Below, piece by piece: positions 39,467-50,863 of a DNA stretch of 64,000 nucleotides (position 1 is the first letter of the stretch; each line of letters begins with the position of its first letter). The translations under genes and the position numbers were made by a program. Source of the stretch: Chondrus crispus. Taxonomy: Eukaryota; Rhodophyta; Florideophyceae; Gigartinales; Gigartinaceae. Below the pieces are notes generated by a model. The model had not been told where the DNA came from and did no database searches. It saw only the letters and a list, made by a program, of their open reading frames with translations. The stretch is taken from assembly GCF_000350225.1 (NCBI RefSeq), contig NW_005179033.1, positions 62,001-126,000 of the forward strand, written 5' to 3'.

Positions 39467-40673
39467 ATGCTGGACTACTTTTGGGACGAGGCGAGGATAA
39501 GGGACGATGGATCGGGAGAATTTGGCCCTGTGTACAGTGCTGAGCTATTCGAAAGGAGGTTCAGAATGCCAAAAGACCTTTTTATCCGCGTGTACGAAGG
39601 TTTCATGGAACATAGCGCCTACATAAGACTAGGGATGAATCCCGACTGCACAGGACGTATGGGAATCCACCCGCTTCAAAAAGCGGTAGCTTCCATGCGG
39701 CAGCTGTCGTACGGAATTCCAGGCGACGCCGTAGACGAGTACTGTAGGCTGAGTGAGACAACGGCTCTGAAGTCGTTGCGAGAGTTTTGTCGGGGCGTGG
39801 TTTCTGCATTTGGATTAGAATATCTGCGCGCTGACGTAACGTGACCTTCAGAGCATTGAAGCGCGGTTCGCACAGGTATGATTTCCCGGATGTATGGGTT
39901 GTGTAGACTGCGCAAAATGGGATTGGAAAAATGCGCCAAAAGCTCATCAAGGTCATAATGTCGGAAAGGATAAGGTCTCTACACTACGAATGGAGGTAAT
40001 TTGTGATTTGGATCTTTGGATCTGGCATTGTGCATTTGGGTACCCTGGAAGCATGAATGACATCAATATCCTTGACGTCAGCCCACATTTTGCGAAGGTT
40101 CTGAGCGGAGTCTACCCTCCTTTCCGCGTGAACTGTGTGATTGCACAAAAAACATTTGACTGGTTCTACTACTTGGCTGACGGAATATATCCGACCTACA
40201 AAGTTTTTGTCAAGACTTTACCGGAGACACAAGATCCGCGCAAAAATTTGTTTCAAATGAGACAGGAGGGCGTGCGTAAAGCCGTAGAGCGCGTTTTAGC
40301 GGTCCTGTTCGCTCGCTGGAATATTTTGTATTCCCCAGGGAGGCTCTGGAACGCAACTGATATGGAAGAAATTGTGTCGGCCTGTGTCATACTGCACAAC
40401 ATGATAGTTGAGCAGCGCAAAGGAGCGTTTGTCGGTGATGGGACCGGTGGTGATAGGATATCAGATACAGATATTGACTTATTAATGGCTGCAGACTCTA
40501 GCACTGTTACACCGATTGTTGAAGGCGAAAATGGCGCTACAGGATGCTTCACAGCTGCAGTGAGGATTGGTTCGACGGGACAGTGTCTTAGGGACAAGTC
40601 AAAGCATGTGGCACTTACAAAAGCGTTAATCACGCATATTTGGAGATCCTACGCTGGTACGGAAGGACAATGA
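39467..40673 (+). pseudogene. Harbinger-type (plant transposon protein family) transposase, broken
   Basis: 39467-39844 gives the N-terminal part (ELFERRFRMPKDLFIRVYEG, HPLQKAVASMRQLSYG, DAVDEYCRLSETTALKSLRE). The nuclease (39894-40673) follows in another phase: MGCVDCAKWDWKNAP, KVSTLRMEVICDLDLWIWHC, GYPGSMNDINILDVSP, WFYYLADGIYP, then EGVRKAVERVLAVLFARWNI. The pattern is that of the plant transposon protein subfamily of PIF/Harbinger. A frameshift near 39842 and a TGA near 39877 where Gly is expected (the family reads GFPG before CVDC) break the frame. It resembles the second pseudogene at 56840-58308. The SANT gene upstream may have been its partner. Confidence 0.85.
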
Positions 40674-43238
40674 TGTACTTCCATCGACATTGGCTTCCTC
40701 TCGTTGACACCTCTTGAATCAAATCGCGCTTTCTTCCGCTTCGAAAAATTGCCTGTGCAGAGAAAATATGAAACACCACGGCCTGCTCTCACACGCGGCC
40801 TGAAACTATCTTATTGGCTACAGTATAACGGCTGGCCAAAGTCCGTCGTGCGAACAGACAAAAACCCATCCGAATTGGCTGTCGATAAAACCCCCGAAAA
40901 CACCAAGCTCCCATTCTGCGCGCCCTCACTCCCTTGCTCACACCTCCCGTGACGATATCACCCAAGGCCCCCATTCACGTGCTCGGCTGGGTAGGTCGGG
41001 GGCCGCGGAGAAGGCTGCCAAGAGGCGAGTAGAAATCCAGTGTATGAACAAAATATGAGAATGGTCAAGGTGAACGGCCGGGGACATCACCGGGTGACGG
41101 GGAAAAGGGTGCGGGCCCGCGTGGAGTGCACTGGTAAGGGGGGAATCGCCAGGAGCCCTTCACCGGTGACTGCTGAAGCGTGCTTGCCAAACTGTGGTGT
41201 GCAGTTTGGAGTTGCATTGAAATTGTTTCACCAAGACGGGCACTGCCCACTTGCAGTTCGCAATTCAATCGCAATTGAACATCACTCCGTCAAAGTCTGC
41301 TCTTGACACAACTGGTCGTGTCATTCAAGTAGATTCTGTGCGCTTGTTAGAATCTTCCTGCAACTGTGCCATCAAGAAGGGATTTGCGTGCTTTGGATAC
41401 GTTGTACAAGGCGATAATCGATGCCGTCGAGTTGGAATCTCCCTGCAGCTGTGCGATCAAAAAGGGATTTGTCCGCTTCGGATACATTGTAAAACGCGAT
41501 CATCGACACCGTCTAGCATAGCGCGACAAAGGGGTCTGAGAACACACATCCGAGAAACACCAACGCGCTTTAGGAGCGAACCGAGCTTGTGTCGAAGTTG
41601 CTGCTGAGCGTCAGTGCATGTTAGGGGTACGTTTTCTCACTTTCTGTCGTCTCTTCGTTTGTACTACAAGCGTGCTGCTGACGCCTGTCGTTCCCATCGT
41701 CATTCCTATGCTTCGTCACAGGTAGAGGAACCGTTCAGAGGCTGCGTCCAGTCTAGGCAGTCGGACGGACCGCGCCGCTCGGGCGACTTTGTCATCCTAG
41801 GCTGCATGCAGGTCTGACACCGGCGCCTGAAATCGCTCGCTTTCATTGTTTGTAGATACCTAGCTTCCCTATTCATCTCAGTATTCGCACGCCGCTCGTG
41901 CACATATATCGCCGGCTCTGAGTGCGTATGCTCGGGCGTTGCCATGCCAAGCCCTGCCCCCCCACACTTACTCGCTGCTGCTTTACGCCCTCATTCACGT
42001 GGCACGGGGAAGGGCGCAGCCATGCTAGTGGGGGGTATGCGATGAGGCCGTGCGCATCTGTGCGCGGTCTTAATCCGCTACCCTGCTTTTAATGTCTGTC
42101 AATAAAGGAGATGCATTCGCTAGTCTAAGATATGCGGTCGCTTTGTGATCGCTTTCTTCAAGTATAACGCCCGGTGTCGCGGAGGGAGTGGGTGACACCT
42201 GAGTATGGTTTTGCTGTGGGGGTAGTTTGACCAGGCTTTGTGTACGTGTGTACGTGCTCGTGTGGTTGCTTTAACTGTGCGGTCGAGGCCATTGAAAATG
42301 TACGTTCTTTTGATAGCGTTCATGGAGACCGAGTTGACGTGGATTGTGGAAATAAGGGTTTGGGGTCCAGTTCCTTTCGTGTCTCACTCATGTATAATTC
42401 TGATCCGGTCTACTGCGGTGGGCGTACATATGTGGAGGATGCGGAACACGAGAGCGACATTGGCATAGCACGGGGGTAGGTCTGCGATGGAATCCGGCAA
42501 GACTCCTGCAGTATAATACTGTAGTGCGACAGCCATGCCACACCACTTTTGCGCATGTTTGAGTACCGCTCCCGGTATTGGTCGTGGTCCGTGAACTTCG
42601 TTCTTTTGCTCGACTATTTCATTGACCCCGGCAACATCAAGATAACCGAGAAGGTATCTCGGAAGTATCAGCCCCTCTTGTCCTTTCTCGAAACGTGCAA
42701 GGAACACAAAAAGAGGGGATATTGACCACGCCGAAGGAGCAGCTGTTAACTGCCCTCGGGATTGCACTGGTAAGGGGGAAAGTGTGAGGAAGGCAGGGGT
42801 CAAGGTGTGGAAGGTGTGTGTGTGTGTGTTTGGGGGCTGGAGGCGTGAAACAGGAGTGGGCGGAGCACTGACGAGACTCTGAAGAGTGTCGCCGGCGCCT
42901 CGGCCTCCGTTATCAGCTTTGCCGTGGCATTCTCATGTTTCTTCCATGTTTTTTATTCACTGCTCTTCCTCACAATGCTCGTTGCCGGCACCTTGACCAC
43001 TGGTTCCGAATGTGTACTGACTGCAACATCCTCCCTCTTCGCCCCTGATTCATCGCTCTTCGTCACAATGTCGGCTGTTTTGACACGTGCCCCCTCAACA
43101 TCCATCCCAGTTGGGAAGGGTTGCGACGATACGACAGGACAGCAGGACAAGTCACATTAAATATGTATAACTTGGAAAAGCTTTAATTGCAAACATTGGG
43201 AGATCGTAAGCTAGCATGTATCAAATATGAGCTCACCC
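40674..43238. other. Long stretch without a recognisable gene
   Basis: ORFs here are short and lack domains. 41235-41480 contains a loosely repeated segment (TTGGAATC/TCCCTGCA..GCTGTG.GATCAAAAAGGGATTTG) in two copies. A TG microsatellite lies near 42811-42830. The minus ORF at 42384-42803 is open but unrecognised. Confidence 0.4.
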
Positions 43239-44339
43239 TCAGTGACCGCTGTCTGCAGATGTTGCATTCAGAATTTCATTCATACGCATGCCCCGAAGCA
43301 TACCATTGTAACCCCGAGACATGTTGAATTGATTTCTCCCAGTTGAAAACAGGTCCTCATCACAGGGTGAGATAGATTCTCCTCCATTTCCTATTAATGT
43401 TTGTGCAGACGTACACTCCTCCCCATCATAACCCCCTTCCGTCGGCTCATTTCTTACCTCTTCTTCCAAGTCCTTCTCCAAATCGTCGAGCATTTTTTCT
43501 CTGTAAGGCGTAGGTACTTCGACCTGGCCTGCGCGCTCATCCCTTCGCTAGAAAAAAATTCACGTCGTTCTCTCAGCTTGGCCAGTACCAATGCCTGTTC
43601 TGCCACTACCGCCTTCCTTTGTTGCACCATTCCAAGAAAATCCAGCTTTTTGTTGGCCTCCCTTTTCACGCGTAGTGCATTGCTCATATTCTTTGTCTTT
43701 TTGACGCCAGTCGGGCGCGCAATGGCGTCTGGTACTTGAACCGCGGATGCTCCTGTTTCCTGAGACCTCTGCCGTGTCTCCTCCCTCATCATACATTGCC
43801 GCAGCAGCTTCTGCTCGCTTCTTTTGAGCTTCTCTACGCTTTTCGGCTTTTGTTGTCACTTCATTGATAGATAGCCAAAGTCTCTTGCTCGACAAAAATT
43901 TCCACGCTTCAGGAAATGGGAAAGGTCTAGCCGGCTCGTCGGGATCTGGGGAACAGTACAAGTACATGGCTGCCGCGGAACTTACCTCGCCATTGTACAT
44001 AGCTGTGGCAACTCTCCTTCGACCTGAATCCAATACATTTCCAGTCATCGCCGCCTTAATCCTTCTCATGTTTGCCTCCAATTTTAAACATGCCGCTTTG
44101 GCGTCCTTAAATCTTTGTCTGATTGAGCACCCAGACCGAGGTTGTAGAGGCAGCAGACCATCCCCGTGCTCAGAATTTATTGTGATCAAAGCGTTGTACC
44201 GCTCTTCGATCTGCGCCTGGAAGGTTTCTTTCCTCTGCCCCGATCCAGTTCGCGCGTTTTCAGACACTTCAATATACGCCTTGCACGTAATAACGTCCTC
44301 CACAGATGTCCATGACTTTCCCCTGCCCATGACCGACAC
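43239..44339 (-). pseudogene. SANT/NAM-associated transposon protein, frameshifted
   Basis: 44339-43790 encodes a trihelix DNA-binding region and a conserved second block: KSWTSVEDVITCKAYIEVSE, ERYNALITINSE, SIRQRFKDAKAACLKLEA, then FPFPEAWKFLSSKRLWLSI. This is the pattern of plant NAM-associated or trihelix proteins that accompany Harbinger elements. A coiled-coil end (ANKKLDFLGMVQQRKAVVAE, then LRERREFFSSEGMS) follows one phase off from about 43785, and a further shift near 43490 leads to an acidic tail ending at 43239. With two shifts it is most likely a pseudogene. No transposase is beside it; the nearest of that type are at 39467 and 56840. Confidence 0.7.
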
Positions 44340-46837
44340 ACAGTAGAAATAGGAGATAAATGTTAGACAAAAGAAAGGGCGGAAGTGGTGTGCATACCTC
44401 TGTCATGGATGATTACATAAATGTCCATGCGTGCGGTTGTGAAATACGCGAGGCCTTCGCGCGCTCTTTTCGTCGCAAAAGAGTTGTCAGCGGCAATGTG
44501 CGGTTTGGGTAGTACATGAAAGTGGCCGGAACCAAAATGACCCATGGGAAAGTGGAGAGAGATGGGGCGACGGTGGCGACGGTGGCGCTCAAGGCCGGAC
44601 CAGATATGCCAAGAATTTTCTGGCACGTGTGCAACGTCGGGAATAGATCGGGTCTATCCCAGGGTCTATTTCATGGTCTGAATAGATCCTGCGATAGACC
44701 CACCATATTTTTAGATAGGGATAGACCCAAAAAAATTTGAACGAGTGGAGACGAAATTGCCGAATGGGTCTAAAATTCATGGGCCATAGATCATTAGACC
44801 CAAAAAACACCAACCGGTGGAGATGCTCTAAATGATTTATTCAATAATGACTATCGAAATGGAGAAACTTTATTTAAAGACAGGGCGGTGGCCGAGCAGT
44901 AATATACCTTACATCCTAGTGTAAATGGAAAGGGCCTCCGTCTGACCAACTATCGCGCTGTTTCCTGTGGAGTTTCACCCCTACAGCAGTCTCTCTTTAT
45001 TTGCAACCGCTTGGTGGACAGATCTGGTTGCCACAAAAGGGGGGTTGCAGAAAGAAAAATTGTATCATACCCTGCGTTCCTGACCAATCGTTTGGAATGT
45101 CTCATATTTATTTCAAAAACTCATCAATGGCGCTCTGCTGTAGAGCTTCGGATTCCTGCAGCGTTACTGTTCTCTGTGCATTGCGCTCTGTACGCAAAAC
45201 GCAGCATTATCATCACAAGTGGACTCGACGATGCACTTCGCAATTGCAAGCACTCTAAGTTGCTTTTTCGTGCCGGGAAGAGGCACCATTTTGTCGGAAA
45301 AGGAGGTAATTTTTGTTTTTTCACACAGTTTTTAACAGTTGACAGCGGGGTTTGCAGCATTTCTACTGTTCAACGGTTCACTACCAGAGATTTTGGACGG
45401 TTTATTGCTCTCAGTGCAGGCAAAATATATGTAAGAAGCCATTAAACAGGTTGCATTAATAGAAAATGGAACAACATGGTTTTTGATTAAAATGTGGCTT
45501 CTCCCAACTTGGTGGACCGCTTTTGGTTACAAAAAGAGGTGGTTGCAAATACTGGCTGTTACAAATAAGGAGATATTACTGTATGGAAATAGTGTACGCG
45601 TTGTAGAGTCTACACATACATGTCACGTGCTGGCATTCCATGTACTGTACTGTAGTAATAATGCCTGGATCTTTATTGGTCTCGTAGAGACGTTTTACAC
45701 CAAGGTATCGGTCGTTCGACAAGGTCATGAAGAGAGCCCATATGTGCGAAAAAAGCATTTGACGGTGACATTTTACTGTAGTAAATAAATGCATCGCAAC
45801 CAAATTATTAAAATGCACGAGACGGTAGCATTTAATAGTTTCAGATATCAAAGAAGAGTGCATCCTCCCCTACATGGATTTTGTGATGGTGCAAAACATA
45901 ACATGGAGAGAGAATCAAGGAGGATGGGAGTAGTATGAATACAGAGGGAGTCGAGGCAGACTAGCTGCCAAGATAAGCAAGAACGAAAAGAAGCCACAAC
46001 AATAAAAAGCGCGATTCCTTTCATGCGCCCGGTCCTGCCGGTTAAACCTTTATTGTTCCCTCTTTTCATTTAATTTTTGCGACAGTCTAGACTTAACGTT
46101 GAATAGTTTTCTTTGTAGAAGAAAAAAACCCAACTTTTCTTGGAATTCATCAACGTTTTGGAATCGCTACGAGAGTGGTCTCCCGACTTCTTCTTTGATA
46201 TTAACGCAGTACTGTTTATCAATAAAGAGGTATAGCTATCATCCTCTTAAGGATAGCTCCCACTGAATAAATAAAAGAGTAAATTTTTTATTTTTACGCT
46301 ACTTCTAAATAGGAATCTAGTTGTGTGACTACTTTCTATCTTAGTGGTATTAAATTCACATACAGTCAATAATTCCAGGTCATCACACGCCCGTGCAGAA
46401 GAACTATAAGGCCTCACCCTCGGCGCAAGGTGTCTACCTCCCAAGCCTGAGGTTAGTTGGGATATCGACGAGGAGGACTCCATTTCAGTATTGGAACTCG
46501 TCGAGCTAGAAGCTACCTTGGTGGACGGAACCAGGCCGGAGGACAATAAGTTTGGCAAAGAAGAAGGAATTCGGGCCCGTTGTGCAGGATAGAATTTACA
46601 CGTAGACAACGCCGAGCAAAGTGTTAATGAAATTAAGGTACGTTATACAGAAACATAAGCAATTTCTACCTGTACCTGAAGGCGTTAATAGGACACTTCA
46701 TCGCGTGGCCACGTCTCGCAATGCAAAAAGCGCTCCTGCGCCAATGTTGACCATCAGGGTGTGCGACATTACTGTTGTTGGCACGTGTGGTAGAACGGCG
46801 TCACCCTGGAATTCTTGATGATCCAGACTTAATTTAG
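44340..46837. other. Non-coding region with MITE-like and repeated sequences
   Basis: No gene is seen. It contains a MITE-like segment (about 44640-44829), the second copy of a 31-bp repeat (44953-44983), and two related segments (45008-45057 and 45502-45551) built on CTTGGTGGAC with GGTTGCA. The rest is AT-rich. Confidence 0.45.
44640..44829. repeat. MITE-like repeat ending in CCGGTGGAGATGCTCT
   Basis: Several copies of GGGTCTA or its complement fill the segment, and the right end is CCGGTGGAGATGCTCT. Its inverted form AGAGCATCTTCACCGG occurs at 38964-38979 beside another GGTCTAT-rich stretch, so two relatives are present. The left boundary is uncertain. Confidence 0.5.
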
Positions 46838-46840
46838 AAT

Positions 46841-48236
46841 ATGGACGAGACACATATTGACGGAGAGTTTGGTGAGATGGAGAAATTTTTGGATCCTCGA
46901 AAACGAACCATGGGGGATTCACAGCGACACAAAAGAGCTCCGGTAAACATGTTACGGCAACGATAGTTACTTTGGCATTCGGCAAAATTGATCCCACCAT
47001 TTTTCATAGCTACAGGAAAAACGTAATGCAGAGCTGGTTAAAGCCTCTGGACAAAAGCAGCTTCACACGGGAGAATTGGAATGTACACTGGCTTGTGTCT
47101 CCTAGATGGATGCTGAGTGACACGGTCATCCGTTGTACTGAAAAGGGTTCCATGAATATGGAAATACTACCTGTCTTTTTCCAGCACTTTAATTGCTACA
47201 TTCGTAAGTTCGTACCACACGAAAAACAAGTACTGATGTTCTTGGACGGGCATGCCTCAAGAAAAGGAATGGAATGGATTGAGTTGTGATTCAGCCATAA
47301 TATTGAAGTCGAAATACTACCTGCCAATACGACACACTTTCTGCAGGCGTGTGCACAGACTTGTGGGCAAAATATTTCAGACTACAGCTCGGCGAACCCG
47401 AGACTCATTAATTAGAAATTACCTCGTTAATACACACAGCATGGGTTTTAAGCTGAAGCTTGGTACCACCGGCCATGCCTCTATTTCTAATGAGATTGTG
47501 AGAACGTCTTTCTCTGAGATTGGGTTGCCTATGGACTTTTGTTTTCTGAAAAACTTCGATAAGGGTGACCGCGTTGAGTCACGTGTAAGCTCAGGAGGCA
47601 ATAAGCGTTACGATTTTCGGCCTGTTCCTAAAACACGCCATAATGACGAAGAAAAACTCCTCAAAGGTAGAGACATTTTGGCGTCTGGGCTCCCCGCGCC
47701 TGCTGATTTACATAAATTGACCATGACTTTCAAAACAAGGCAAAACGGGTAACAATGTCCTGATGGGTATAAAACCAGTACCGCGAGGAAAGTCATACGG
47801 AAATGGGTCTTTCGCAATAGCATTTTGTGGTAAGAGGGCTGAGTATGTCACTGCGGACGAAGCCGTGCAAATAGAGAAGGACGAAATTCGTAAGGCTGCT
47901 GACGAAGCAAAAGACAAAGAAAATGCTACAAAAATGCGCGCTTTAGAAAAGGCCGAATCTCAAAAGGCAAAGCATGAAGCACAACAGAAACGCGAGGAAG
48001 ATTGCAGATTCGTACTCCACAAAAGGCCGCTGAAAGATTGACGAAGATTCGACAAAGAGACGAAAAACATCAAGCGCGTAAAGAGCAAAAGAAGCTGAAG
48101 GATGGTCACGAATACACAGCGAATACACCAGCACTCAACATTGATTCCATGAACGTCACTACCGCTGTTCCAATGGCTGCGGCGGCGGCTTTATTGCGTC
48201 TATCGGACAGCATTGATCTCCTGAGTAATCTTTGAC
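46841..48236 (+). pseudogene. pogo/Tigger-type (DDE_1) transposase, heavily decayed
   Basis: Pieces in changing frames read in the order of a DDE_1 nuclease: MDETHIDGEFGEME (first D); HVTATIVTLAFGKIDPTIFH; VFFQHFNCYIRKFVPHEKQV; MFLDGHASRKGMEW (second D); LPANTTHFLQAC, after which the third D is missing. Downstream are a Lys/Glu-rich coiled coil (AADEAKDKENATKMRALEKA) and a short end. Pogo-type transposases cut and paste with TA duplications. At least three frameshifts are needed, so the gene is dead. The HTH ORF inside the foldback element at 2310 belongs to the same superfamily but need not be related. Confidence 0.7.
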
Positions 48237-48436
48237 TCGAAAATTTCTGTTTCAAATAAAGCCATCTTGCTGCAATTCTTTTCACGGGCAATTGGAGAAA
48301 TGTTTTGAACATTGCTGGCATTCTGATTCACCAACAATCATGAGAGGCTGTGTGACGATCGAAAAACACCAGTGCGCGTCAGTTGAGACTGTTGGATATC
48401 GCTAAAGCTCATCCTTTCTACGATCTTCCGCTACGT
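48237..48436. other. Flank and insertion target of the non-LTR element
   Basis: 48387-48436 (GACTGTTGGATATCGCTAAA and CATCCTTTCTACGATC, ending GCTACGT) recurs with few changes at 55949-55998 on the far side of the non-LTR element. It is the left part of a duplicated host sequence into which the element inserted. Confidence 0.7.
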
Positions 48437-48499
48437 GCGACATTTTTTTTCACTAATCAAGGGGGGGCGATGCCATATCATAGGGCAGGCTTCAAGGAC

Positions 48500-50863
48500 T
48501 CACACTTGAGCGGGACAAGATAAGGCCGCGCCATGATAAGGCATGCGGGCGAGGGTGGCTGAGGCAACGCTTGACCATATGGCATAACTAAGACGCTGAG
48601 AGAGACGAGACTTTGCAGTACCAAATGTGGTACCGGTGCGGATGGCAATTTGATGGGAGAGGGACTCGAGGACAGATGTAGAGCGGGCGCTGGGAGCGCC
48701 CAGGGTGTCGAACGCAAGAGGCACAAAGTGCCAGTCCAGAAGAGGGAGCGAGGCGTCGGCTTGTAGATGTAGAGCGGAGCGGATGATGCGAGCGTGCGTG
48801 CTTAGCTTGTCAGCATCCGCCACTTCGGCGGCGCCGACTATACAGCGAGCAGCCGGGATGAGGGCCCCCACGCGGTAGGGGCTCCGGACAGTGACATCGT
48901 AAGCCGTAGGAAGGTCTGGCAGAGCTCCTGCAGGAGGCGGAGCGGGCTGAACGAGGAGATCGGCGGGGCGGTGAGCCGTGCCACGGATGAGAAAAGGGAC
49001 TTCCATATCACAGCTCAATCCTGCGGCGCGGAAAGCATGTCGTGCCAGAGTATTCCGCACCGTGTTGTGACGATGCACAGTACTGAAGCCATGCTTGCAC
49101 ATGGCGGCATGGTCACCGCGTATATCCATGGGACGGCGACAATGAGAGCAGAGTAGGAGCTGGATGGAGTCATCGTAGACCGGAGAGTCAAGATGACGGC
49201 GGAGCATACATGACCACACCTCATTGGAGACGCGTGATGTAAGGGCGGGATGAGCACACAAGAAGGAAGCGGCGCCTGGCGCGCACAGGGAGTTGTAGCG
49301 CGCTCGGCGGCGTACGGAGACGGGTGTGTGGTCGGAGGGGCTGGGGAGGCGATCCCATGCAGACTTTTCCCAGTACATCCTTGAGAAGGCGCCATGGAGA
49401 GCCTGAAATAATGTCGTGTGTACGCGTTCAGGTCTGTCCAGGAGGGCGTCAGGCTCGAATGGGCCGAGGGGGGAGTGCGCTAATAGCACGCCGCAAGTGC
49501 GTATTTCCGGGTTGATGGACGCCAGCACTCGGACGAGATGGCGGCGTGCCATGCCGCGGTAGAAGGGCACCGAGGGGTTAGCGGGACCTTTAACGCGGAT
49601 CGCGGCGGCCTCTAGAAGGCTGGCGGCGTAGGACGCATGCACAAACGGGGATAGCGGAGTGAAGCCATGACCTTCCATACGAAGAGGTAAGCCAATTTGA
49701 GTAGAAATAGATGCCGAGAAGGGAACGTCGTTCAGGCGAGAGTATGTGGCGCGTTGGAGTTCGTCAAAGCGCACAGCAAGCGGGAGGGACAAGATCGGGG
49801 GGGTCAAGCGGAACGTATGTTCCACCCGACACACAGAGCCGGTGATGCGATGGAGATGAAACCGAATGCGGGCGTCCTGAATATCCTGAAGAGAACGAAG
49901 CGCGTCGGTGCAACATTGAATCTTGTTCTGTAGATAATTCTTGATGAAGGCGTCAGAGCCGAGGGGGGCGCCAAGGAGAACCAGTCCACCTTCAGAAGGG
50001 ATCTGAACAGGGAAGACATCGAGAAGTGGGGAGAGATTGGCGGGGGAGGACGATGGCCAGAACGCACGACACTTGGAAATATTTACATGGAAACCGGCAG
50101 CAGGGCCAGAATTTCGAAGAATTCGGAGTGCCTTGGTGACTTCAGCAATTGTGCCTATGAGGGTTTCATCATCAGCGTACCATCCGGTGAGGGCGAGGTT
50201 GCACTCGCGGCTGAGACGGCGGATGAGGGGTTGGATGGCGAGAGAAAATATGAGCATGCTGGCAGGATCGCCCTGCTGCGTACCCTCTTGGCTGAGCATT
50301 AGAATTGGAGGCGACGATGGCAGGACAAGATCAGGGACAGCGTGGCCATATATTAGGTTTAGAAATCGTGATAGGGTCGGCGTCTGAAGAGGTGCACGAT
50401 GCAGCATGGCTTGGCGGGAGAACGTATTGAATGCGTTGCGGGCGTCAACGGAAACAAGGACGTAGTTGGGGTCTCGACCATGGCGCCGCATGAGCATGCG
50501 GCAATCATGAACAATGGCATCCATGCCAGATGGCACGCCATTTGCGAGCCGTTCGGGAGAGAGCCGGTGGCGTGTGTCATCTATAGCGGCAGGCAGCAGC
50601 ACTTTGGTGACAAGCCGGCGAAGCGCCTGGCCAACGGCGATGGGGCGGATCTTGTCCGGGCGTGGCTGGAGGGGAATAAGGGTAGAAGGAGCGAGAAGTG
50701 GTACAGTACGGTCAGGCAGATCGCCAGAGGCAAGTCGTTGAACCAAGCGAGTTAAGGCAGAGAGACCGGTGACGCCCGCCTCCGGGCTGACGGATGTTCG
50801 AGCGAGAAGTTGGAGGAGGCGTGGTGAGAGGCGGTCGGGGCCGGCGGCGGAGGTGGGATTCAA
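48500..50863 (-). CDS. Non-LTR reverse transcriptase with C-terminal restriction-like endonuclease
   Basis: A 787-codon frame. RT motifs: GPDRLSPRLL, then IPLQPRPDKIRPIAVGQALR, VLVSVDARNAFNTFSR, QEGTQQGDPASMLIFSLAI and LTGWYADDETLIG with the catalytic YADD (about residue 230). Near the C-terminus CSHCRRPMDIRGDHAAMC is a C-x2-C-x9-H-x3-C motif, followed by RPADLLV and AYDVTVRSPYR, which resemble the PD and D-x-V/T parts of a restriction-like endonuclease. R2, CRE and related non-LTR elements use such an enzyme to nick the target and prime cDNA synthesis. The true protein extends upstream one phase off (LPQMDLP to PAADITEAQVLRAARSL near 50895), so the start shown is not biological. Confidence 0.85.
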   Translation of the reverse strand: MNPTSAAGPDRLSPRLLQLLARTSVSPEAGVTGLSALTRLVQRLASGDLPDRTVPLLAPSTLIPLQPRPDKIRPIAVGQALRRLVTKVLLPAAIDDTRHRLSPERLANGVPSGMDAIVHDCRMLMRRHGRDPNYVLVSVDARNAFNTFSRQAMLHRAPLQTPTLSRFLNLIYGHAVPDLVLPSSPPILMLSQEGTQQGDPASMLIFSLAIQPLIRRLSRECNLALTGWYADDETLIGTIAEVTKALRILRNSGPAAGFHVNISKCRAFWPSSSPANLSPLLDVFPVQIPSEGGLVLLGAPLGSDAFIKNYLQNKIQCCTDALRSLQDIQDARIRFHLHRITGSVCRVEHTFRLTPPILSLPLAVRFDELQRATYSRLNDVPFSASISTQIGLPLRMEGHGFTPLSPFVHASYAASLLEAAAIRVKGPANPSVPFYRGMARRHLVRVLASINPEIRTCGVLLAHSPLGPFEPDALLDRPERVHTTLFQALHGAFSRMYWEKSAWDRLPSPSDHTPVSVRRRARYNSLCAPGAASFLCAHPALTSRVSNEVWSCMLRRHLDSPVYDDSIQLLLCSHCRRPMDIRGDHAAMCKHGFSTVHRHNTVRNTLARHAFRAAGLSCDMEVPFLIRGTAHRPADLLVQPAPPPAGALPDLPTAYDVTVRSPYRVGALIPAARCIVGAAEVADADKLSTHARIIRSALHLQADASLPLLDWHFVPLAFDTLGAPSARSTSVLESLSHQIAIRTGTTFGTAKSRLSQRLSYAIWSSVASATLARMPYHGAALSCPAQV

